Assembly (NCBI RefSeq): GCF_035222375.1 | Contig: NC_085888.1 | Location: 3,224,001-3,288,000 of the forward strand | Direction: 5' to 3' | Source: Podospora pseudocomata | Lineage: Eukaryota; Ascomycota; Sordariomycetes; Sordariales; Podosporaceae | Length of the DNA stretch: 64,000 bases | The notes under the pieces: generated by a model | Told to the model about the DNA's origin: nothing | What the model saw: only the letters and a program-made list of their open reading frames with translations | Databases searched by the model: none | Made by a program: the position numbers and the translations under genes | Shown here: in pieces, positions 56,787 through 64,000 of the stretch | Layout: every line of letters starts with the position of its first letter | Numbering within the stretch: position 1 is the first letter of the stretch

Positions 56787-57185
56787 GGTTTTGAGGACAT
56801 TCAATTGGAGTTGATCATGCTGTAGGACTGACGCGCAGGCAAGAATGAGCGGGGACATAAAAGAGCACCGTGACATACATCGTGAACTTCAGGCTGCGCT
56901 GGAATGGATTTCACTTTTGGCTGTCGCACAATTGCTACCCAAAAGCCGGCCTCTAATCTGCAGAGTGGCTGAGGACTTCGTTTCGGGTCGTGCTAATGCA
57001 TAAGATGAGGTGTCTAATTGGCTGGGGAGCATGCCGACTAACCTCCATGTGCTTCAAGGAGATTATTGACCACACCGAATTCAAAAGGAACAGCACCTCG
57101 TCTTAGCCGAGACTATAAACATACTTTGCCCTGAATAGAACACTAACAGCTTTTCCCCAGTTTACATCTTACAACCTCAGGAGAA
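56787..57185. other. Divergent upstream region of two decayed genes
   Basis: No gene supported; a possible leader with TTTACATCTTACAACCTCAG before ATG 57186. Confidence 0.4.
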
Positions 57186-58468
57186 ATGGCGTCCCTTGAG
57201 AAGTATTATCTGCGCCATATGGACGGCGTTTTCGTGCCATCGAGGACACCCAGAAACTTTTCAATGGAGGACGCTCGGCTGTGCTGTTCCACGAAGTGTA
57301 CGGACAATACTATCAGTATCAATGGCGCCTCTTCTCGGGACACAGTCCCACAACCAACAGAGGGATACGTGATCCCGAGAACACATTTCGACTTGTGCAG
57401 CATCTGCACGACGGCAAGACCCGAGAGCAATTGAAGACTCTGCTGAAGTCCACAATATCGAGTGCATCTGACGAAGAATGTGAAAGGTACATTGACCTGG
57501 CGGTCCGTCTCCTCACTATGATGAAGATCGGCGTTCCGAATAATCAACTCATGGCCCGCAGATTTCTCCGATGGGAGCAGGGAACATTCAGGGACTTTGT
57601 GAGTGACTTCTTCAAGGAGTCACTCAAACTCAGTTACGAACGAATCAGACTGCCGAAGATGCACAATGCTTGGAGCATCAACAAAATCGGAGGGATCAAT
57701 ATCAGCTTTACTGACAACCTTACTGACCATCTGCTGTTGACTGATGATGATTCAACGCTGTTGATATTTCATCATGCCTCGTTCCTAGAGTGCCACCTAC
57801 AGTATGCCTTCCAGTCTTCTTCACCCCATCCATAGGTAGATAGCAGAGCATGTGGGCTGGATACGACAAACGCAGCACCCATGACAACCTTGAACATGGG
57901 TTCTGGTAGATTGCTTCTCGCCCCCTTGACTACAAGATTGCAGTGTTATTCTGCTTCTGAAACATGAACTGTAGCTTACACTCACATACAGGCCATTCTC
58001 GGCACCACTATACCCGGCAGACCTCGTGCATGAAACACTGTCCACCATTGCGCTCCTTTTCCCACAGTCCGAGTTCACGTTAACCACGCGGAGGGGCCGG
58101 TTCAGCCGGAACTCGTCGTGGCTGCGGAAGCTTCGCCTTGCCCACGAGCAGTCAGGACAACACCCAACTGGAATCGACCCTCGCCTCTCTATTTGTGGCA
58201 CCCTCCAAGCCAACGACCGTCAGATCGAACGGTTCCACTTCTGGAGAGACAGCTGGTGATCCTGAAACAGACCTATGATGATACTACGCCGAGCTCTCTC
58301 CAGCAGTAGTGGTATGATCGTCGGAAGGGGGTGCAATGGTACACCTTTTGGGTTGCGGTCCTTGTGTTGCTCATCACGACCGTGCTGAGTTTGTTGCAGG
58401 CGGTGGCGGCTTTCTTGCAGGTGTATAAGACTTATATCCCGACTGTTAAAGTTAAAGGGGGGGCGTAA
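57186..58468 (+). pseudogene. Membrane-anchored fungal protein gene (WYDRR family), decayed, one intron
   Basis: ATG 57186 reads MASLEKYYLRHMDG; a one-base shift near 57231 then gives RFRAIEDTQKLFNGGRSAVL, FHEVYGQYYQYQWRLFSG and LTMMKIGVPNN. A 190-base intron (57802-57991, GTATGC ... CATACAG) splices in frame to LYPADLVHETLSTIALLFPQ. RLSICGTLQANDRQIERFHF-WRD follows. Near 58255 a one-base loss breaks FWRD from LVILKQTYDDTTPSSLQQ, and then TAG stands where the family has Trp, before WYDRRKGVQWYTFWVAVLVL and a C-terminal membrane span. Thus two frameshifts and one stop (TGG to TAG is a G-to-A change). The block order and the WYDRR-GVQWYTFW membrane anchor are those of a common uncharacterised filamentous-fungus family. 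Confidence 0.65.
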
Positions 58469-60317
58469 GCTCCGAGACGTATCCAGAGACTCAGAGAGAC
58501 CTTGTAACCCTTGGCAAAACTAGCTATGATAGAAGATGTCACTGAGCGCGGGAATGGAAAGCTTTTCGTACCCCCAACTCCACCTCGCACCCGCCAAGCA
58601 GACTCTTATCTGAAGTCTTTCCATTGTCCGACCTGTATGCGGAATGTTGCTTTGCTACCCGACCCCGTGATCAGCTTCATCACCCTCCTTAAACGCTGAG
58701 TCGGTATGGAGATCAGACTTTGCATTGTGGCTGCAAATAGCAAAGCAGGCACAACACTCATACAGGCCACCACCTCGGACTCGAGTATTCATCATCGTGT
58801 TTACTTTCTCCCAATTGGATCAGACAGTTCCCATTCCGAGGTACGGGATTGGACCCCTCGGACTCGGGTCCCCAGGCTCGATGGGGTTAGGTAATTCAAG
58901 GCCCTCACCAATCGGAACATTCCTGGTTTTGCTGGAACACCTTGCATTCGCTCACGTCTGGTGCACCTAGCCTGCCGCTTGGGTGCATCTGGCGACAAAG
59001 ACTGCGTATTAACACTGGGCCTTGTGTGAGGTGTTGCATGATCCCAACATCTCACCGAGCTCAAGAGCATGCCATGGCTAGGTAGGTACCTGGGCTTAGT
59101 TGAACTGTGTATAAAGGGACCAGCCCTTCTCCAGGATCGAGCAACACTGCCTTCATGCCATATGAACAATTGCTTAAACAACGTCTTAACCACATACCTC
59201 CCCTATCATCTTGAAACCTTTCCAACTGCAAACGACGCCCAATCCCACAGGATTACTCAAAATCGCTACTTAGTAAAAGTAAGGCCTGGCTGTTTTTACT
59301 TGTTTTGGTTTGATGCAAGTTATACGCTAGGCTAACCGCAATCTAGGGTTACAAGATGAATCCCTCGAGTCAACGTAATGACCTTGCTGGCATTGGAGTA
59401 TGGTCAGGATTTTCGGCATGTTTCGCAAGCAACACTGGACCGACGATAGGCATCAAGATTGAGAAGACCATGCTCTCGGATGGGAAGAAAAAGGCTGCCA
59501 TGGTTAAGGAGGAGGGTTCGGGCAATAGGGATAAGGTTACCAGTAGCTATAGCCCTGTGGCTCAATGGCTGACTGAGAATTCGAAGGATGCTCCATGGAC
59601 CCACATCAGGAGTTAGAACTATATAAGGAAGAAGAACCCCAGATAGCTTCCATATGTCTAGTGCTTCGAGCAGGTGGCAATGGTCCCTAGCTGCCTATCA
59701 GGAATTAGAGCTCGACTGTGGTTCTGACACTATGAGATAATTCTGCATTACCCCAGCTGAAGACCGAATCATCTCAAACCTTACTTGATCAAGCTCATCA
59801 CTGCAGGGAATGCTATGCCTCGAGCCCATCAGCAACGAGTCAATGCCGGTGGCACACACAACTCAATCCCAACTCCCGTGTATCAGGCAGTCAACAGCGT
59901 ACCAGCCCCGATTCGATTTTATCTCTGGGGAAGAGAGAGAGTACGAAGTATGCAGTGTGGTGAAAGTAAAGGTGGGGCATAGGGGATATACAAAATGGTT
60001 TGAGAGGTATTTTGCTGAAGAGAAGCGTATGGAGCACTTTCGGGGCAAGGGTGAAAACACGGACGTCATATAACAAGATGGCCACAACAGGAAACTTGAG
60101 CATCAGAGACATCAATGGCGGACTGAAGCTAACCCCTGACTCAAGTGAGGCCATCTGGGGAGTCCCTTAAAGTTGCCATGGCAACATGGCCACAGTCACT
60201 AACACCATACGTATCCACCTTTCACTCTTCTCGCATTCCTCCATCAAGGCTCCAGTCTCCGAATTCATTGTGCTTTATGCATTGTTCCATCATACCTAGT
60301 ACGCGCCCCTCCTCATT
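58469..60317. other. Long intergenic with two weak frames
   Basis: A frame at 59356-59616 (MNPSSQRNDLAGIGVWSGF) and one ending at 60073 (FDFISGEEREYEVCSVVKVK, GYTKWFERYFAEEKRMEHF) are open but lack leaders, introns or known motifs. The second looks protein-like in composition and may be a gene relic. Nothing else recognised. Confidence 0.4.
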
Positions 60318-61861
60318 CTAGACCGCCCTACCCACAGGTGACACCGGTGATGTCCCCAACTCGTTTCTCATTCCCGTCGGGATGCGAAGCCGAAGTTCTG
60401 TTGGTCTCGTCTGCCTTGTCATCTCGGCAGGAGACCCAATGCTGTTAAGCTCCGTGGGTGGGCTAAAGCCCGTCAATTCGGGAGGCGAACGATCGCCGTC
60501 CCGTTCCTTCTTGGTGGTACCTTCTGCCAGAGAACCTGAATTCGCAGTATCAAGCTCGGGCTTTTGGCCATAAGAAGAGTTGTTGTCTCCAGGAGGATTT
60601 CCGTTGCTGGTCTCCCTTGTGCGTTGTCTTCGGGGTCGTATGTAGGAGCAGAAGCAGAAGCTTAACAAGGCGACGAGAACAAAGGTGCCTCCGACTGCAG
60701 GTCCGACGGTCAGGCCGATGGGCTTCGGGTTTGTGGTACCAGCTGATGGCTCTGAAGAGGTTGGTAAGGCTTCGGGAGGCGTGGTGGTGGCCATGGTAAA
60801 TGTCGATAGGGTAGTGTCTTGTGTGAAGATCAACGTGCTTGAAAGAGTGGATGAATCAGCTTCGGATGATGACGACTCGGAAGAAGTTGCGTCAAACGAA
60901 GTTGTATCAGAGGCAGTCCTGTCGGAAGAAGTACGTCAGGAGAGGTTGTCTCAGATAAAATCGTGTCTGAAGAAGCGAAGAAGGCCAACCAGACGAAGTC
61001 CAATAAGACCGAGGCAATTCAGAAGAGGTCAAATCATCGCTTGTCCAGTCATGGCTTGCAGTTGCACTGGATAAGCTCTCTTGCGATGGCGACTCTGAAG
61101 AGAATGGCTGAGTGGAAAGGATGCTGGGCAAAGATTCTTCAGATTTCTGACTGGTTTCAATACCCGTGAACGTGGTCTCCTCGGAAGTAGTGGTGGTGGA
61201 TGGCGGCAAATCGACGTCTCTCCACACAAGCTGGATGACAGGGGATACGGAGGCAGAGATAAGGGTGCGTTTCTATGTGTGCCGGCCGTCATCGAAGATT
61301 GTTGTCAATGTACTTTCTGTTGAGGAAACAGTAACCAAGGGAAGGGCTCCATCTATGACACCTTGGGACGGACAGCTGGCGCATGTAAACATCCCAGTGG
61401 TGACTGTCTGGATACATGCTATCGCGTGTCTGTTGAAGGGTTCTCCAGGATAAAGGCCGTATCCGCGTATCGAATTCAGTCAGTATGGCACCCAGTTTAG
61501 ACTCATCCAAATTTACTGAGACTTATTTAGACAACTTACGTCGGGCAGCAGAGTGCGGGAGTCTCGTCACTTTCTAACAGGTCGACAAAATCGTGAAGGC
61601 ATTGAAATACTGACCATCATGGGTCACATTGTATGCAGTAGACCACCCATCTGGGTAGATCAAGCCTTGGGAATAGAAAAGGCCTGCCGAAAAGGGATAT
61701 GCCGGCATGCATGTCGGGAAACACTGCCGATCCATGCAGCCGGTAGAAATGTACATATAACACCCATTTCGATTCGTCGAGGACCCAATTACACATGATG
61801 AGCATTCTGGCGGTGGTGTAGTAACTGTTGACAAGGGTGCTATGATGGAGCGGGTTGGCAT
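60318..61861 (-). pseudogene. Mucin-like single-span membrane protein gene, decayed
   Basis: On the minus strand from about 61861 (MPTRSIIAPLSTVTTPPPEC): GCMDRQCFPTCMPAYPFSAG and YPDGWSTAYNVTHDG, a one-base shift, then LLESDETPALCCP and a donor GTAAGT. The expected acceptor before GYGLYPGEPFNRHAIACIQT lacks AG. TTGMFTCASCPSQGVIDGAL follows, then TAG in DGRHT-KRTLISASVSPV. A Ser/Thr-rich stretch, a second frameshift near 60930, one membrane span (IGLTVGPAVGGTFVLVALLS) and an Arg-rich cytosolic tail (YIRPRRQRTRE) complete it. Cys-rich head, mucin-like stalk and single span suggest a cell-wall sensor-like or adhesive surface protein, but this is inference. A paralogue begins at 63529 on the other strand. 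Confidence 0.58.
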
Positions 61862-62255
61862 CCATTCTGGGATTGCTGTGATTGCAATGCGTAAGCAATT
61901 CAATGAGGTTCTCGGCCGTGAGAATAACACGGTGGAGATGTTGACTGCTAACTTCAAACAAGGCGGTTGTTAGTATATGAGATAGTATAAATCAAATGGG
62001 TGCAGGGTTATGAGAAGCGAGACAGAAAGCAGCACGCACATGCAAGTTCATCTTAAGCAACTACTGATGACGGCATCATGAATTGCCCTTCATCTGTCAG
62101 TGAAACCCATACATAAACCGATACTCATGTCACTTGGGTCACACTTCACACGTCGGGTGACATCATTCAGCCTTCATCGTACAAGGTGTCATCTTCCATA
62201 ACATTTGTTCGACATGGCTACGCTGAACCGGTCTCAAGGAAACATCATTTCATGA
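61862..62255. other. Intergenic, nothing recognised
   Basis: No gene or repeat seen. Lies upstream of the mucin-like gene and downstream of the VOC gene. Confidence 0.4.
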
Positions 62256-62711
62256 TCAAGCTCCAGGACAAAGCCCAACCATAGAGCAAACCTCCCAGAT
62301 ATGCCCATCCAAATCCTCAAAGCTGCGGTTGTACATGCCCATATCCTGCCCATAGTTCTTCAACACATACGGATCTGCCTTGCCACCTGCATTGACCGCC
62401 TGCTCAATAAACGCATCCACACTCGCCTTGTCTTTCGCCATGAAAGAAAAGAGGGCCTCGGTCGACTTGAAAGCGTCAACAACGGATGTGCCAGGCCGGT
62501 TGAATGTTTTGAAACGCTCATGGATATGAATCATGAGAGAAACTTGGGAGCTGGCACCGGGAAGGCGGAATGCGGAAGATTTGTCATCGGACCAGAGCTT
62601 GATGTGGTCGAAGTTGAGGGCGACGAAGAAGGCGGTTGCTTTTTCGAGATTTATGGTTGGGAGATTGACAAAGAAGGTAGGGGGGTTGGTGACACTGGTT
62701 TCGGAGGACAT
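62256..62711 (-). CDS. Glyoxalase/bleomycin-resistance (VOC) family protein
   Basis: Single exon, 151 residues from the Met at 62711 (MSSETSVTNPPTFFVNLPTI); an upstream in-frame Met at 62735 is also possible. The fold order is that of one VOC module pair: FFVNLPTINLEKATAFFVAL, FDHIKLWSDDKSSAFRLPGA, then LMIHIHERFKTF, VDAFIEQAVNAGGKADPYV and DLDGHIWEVCSM. The final 'D.DGH.WE' has the Glu that binds metal in this superfamily, and the candidate His lies in the MIHIHE stretch. Related fungal proteins are annotated glyoxalase-like or dioxygenase-like; the substrate cannot be read from sequence. No signal peptide, so cytosolic. Confidence 0.88.
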   Translation of the reverse strand: MSSETSVTNPPTFFVNLPTINLEKATAFFVALNFDHIKLWSDDKSSAFRLPGASSQVSLMIHIHERFKTFNRPGTSVVDAFKSTEALFSFMAKDKASVDAFIEQAVNAGGKADPYVLKNYGQDMGMYNRSFEDLDGHIWEVCSMVGLCPGA

Positions 62712-63528
62712 GGTGACCGGTTGGACTCTGGTCACTCAGGGAAGTTAAGTGAGTTGTTAAAGGATGCTGTGTGGGAGTTCAATTGATGGGATGAAGGCTG
62801 GCAAAGATGTCAACTATTATACCCATCATTCAACGTTCACATCATCGATAGACGGCATGATATTTGTCCCGAGATGCGATGAGCTGACAATGGTTTGGCT
62901 CTTTACCAAGACATGGCGCGTCTATGTTGGGAATCGCGCGTCGCTGCCTGGAAGCTAAGGTGGCATCAGGCTGGCCTGCTCGCGTCCATTGCACGAGTTC
63001 CCGTGACTTGCCGGGACTTGCTCCAATCATGACCGCGGGGCACAGGCCAGGGGGCCTTGTGTTTGCAGTTTTCAAGTATTGACCCGAGACGTACGTTGCT
63101 TTTGCTGCAGAAACCATCGACTCCCGGTCAGCTTTACATCATGGCATCGGTTCACCAGCCCAGCCAGCTTTCCCGCCCTCGTATGGTTTCCACAGCAATT
63201 TGTTGGCCCATGCTGTGCCCCTTGGTCAACGGCAGACTGGTGAGCGACTCGTCGGCTTGCTGAAGCAAACGGGCTTACGAATTCGGCTGTGCTTCTTCAT
63301 TCCCGTCAGACAGATAGCTGTACAACATGCACAGTTTGTTTAATAGGCTATCTGGCTGCAGTGCGAACGAAGCTCTGCCTTTACCCGTGACAATCTCGAC
63401 CAAAGGCGCGAGCTTTGTCCAGCTCGGTGAAAACACTACGAGTGACAGGAAATCTTCCCAAAAGTTCTCTACTTCCCCCGACAACATGTTTGTTACAGGG
63501 CAGACAGGTACAACCATTCGAGGTGGCA
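62712..63528. other. Intergenic upstream of the second mucin-like gene
   Basis: No clear gene. Some upstream exon of the next gene could lie here, but I cannot place one. Confidence 0.4.
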
Positions 63529-64000
63529 ATGATGACACTACTAGCAAGGTCAGAGTCGACTGGCCGACAGCTCATCGGCCCACGGACGACGGTTTACACC
63601 CCATCACACAATTGCAGATTTGGCTTTGTCGAATCTGGGAATAGCGATGCATCGACCACCACTCTTGACACCATCGGCTATGCCTATGGAAGCGATTGTC
63701 CCAGCATCAGGTCATGTCTGCCGAGCATGCCAACAGCAGTCCGGCGAGACTTCTACTCACCCGGTCTCTACTGTCCGATGGGATGGGAAAGGGCGACAAA
63801 GATCACCCATGGGATGACCGACAGTGTTCGAGCAATCAACATCCTTCGAGCTCTTTCCACAAACAAAACAGCTGCGTTCTGCTGTCCATCGTGAGTCTCA
63901 CGGTCGAGAAACTCCGCCAGCCTGGGTTCTCCCGCTAACCAGATTGACTCGAAATAGCGGATTTACCTTTAGCTACACCGTCTGGTCCTCAACCGACGCC
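63529..64000 (+). CDS. Cys-rich surface protein, mucin-like family (3' partial)
   Basis: Exon 1 is 63529-63890 and exon 2 starts at 63958; the 67-base intron (GTGAGT ... AAATAG) splits a Ser codon. The frame runs off the window end. It reads TTVYTPSHNCRFGFVESG, YAYGSDCPSIRSCLPSMPT, FYSPGLYCPMGWERATKITH, then LSTNKTAAFCCPSGFTFSYT. The pattern 'CCPSG' preceded by 'GxYCPxGW' parallels 'GLIYPDGW...ALCCP-GY' in the broken gene at 60.3-61.9 kb, with an intron at the same place, so the two are paralogues in opposite orientation. The Ser/Thr stalk and membrane span expected of the family would lie outside the window. The start codon is uncertain because no signal peptide is evident. Confidence 0.65.

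Overview
The window is nuclear DNA of a filamentous ascomycete (Pezizomycotina), most likely a sordariomycete and possibly Sordariales. The evidence is the short GT-AG introns of 50-75 bases with CTAAC/CTGAC-type branch sites, orthologues of fungal housekeeping genes (Tim17, Dug2, an Msy-type MscS channel, a type-2 asparaginase), lineage-restricted families (ankyrin/CorA-like proteins, Zn2Cys6, a DUF4185-like secreted protein, mucin-like membrane proteins), and a Fot1/pogo transposon next to a Ty1/Copia element. There are no bacterial operons. Gene models below were built by hand from splice signals and reading-frame continuity; family assignments rest on recalled family features, not on a search.

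Layout. 0-7.3 kb: a twelve-exon ankyrin/CorA-like gene (5' end outside the window), an intron-bearing tRNA-Glu(CTC), a small membrane protein, an inverted-repeat MITE and a frameshifted ankyrin gene. 7.6-9.1 kb: two 5'-truncated genes for secreted proteins lying head to head. 9.08-15.03 kb: a young Copia element with near-identical 538-bp LTRs and a 5-bp target duplication. 15.6-36.5 kb: an accessory region holding seven coiled-coil genes (three intact, four decayed), a lipocalin-like protein, a small secreted protein, a GNAT-ankyrin fusion and the detached 3' end of a GPI-protein gene. 38-50.5 kb: a conserved core block with an MscS channel, DUF4185-like protein, asparaginase, Tim17 and Dug2. 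50.9-53.3 kb: a deleted Fot1-like transposon with LTR-type insertions. 53.6-64 kb: a short zinc-cluster protein with a decayed second cluster, a protease-like pseudogene, a membrane-anchored pseudogene, two mucin-like paralogues (one broken, one running off the end) and a glyoxalase/VOC protein.

The strongest structural observation is that the gene piece on the minus strand at 7.63-8.19 kb stops at the codon where the piece on the plus strand at 29.28-29.49 kb starts. Flipping the 21.6 kb between them would rebuild one continuous gene, so the accessory region looks like an inversion with a breakpoint inside a host gene. The flip would also bring the GNAT-ankyrin gene near the decayed ankyrin gene at 6.6 kb, which shares its ankyrin block. 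I found no clear multi-gene 'system'; the best candidates for something undescribed are the coiled-coil family and the GNAT-ankyrin fusion.
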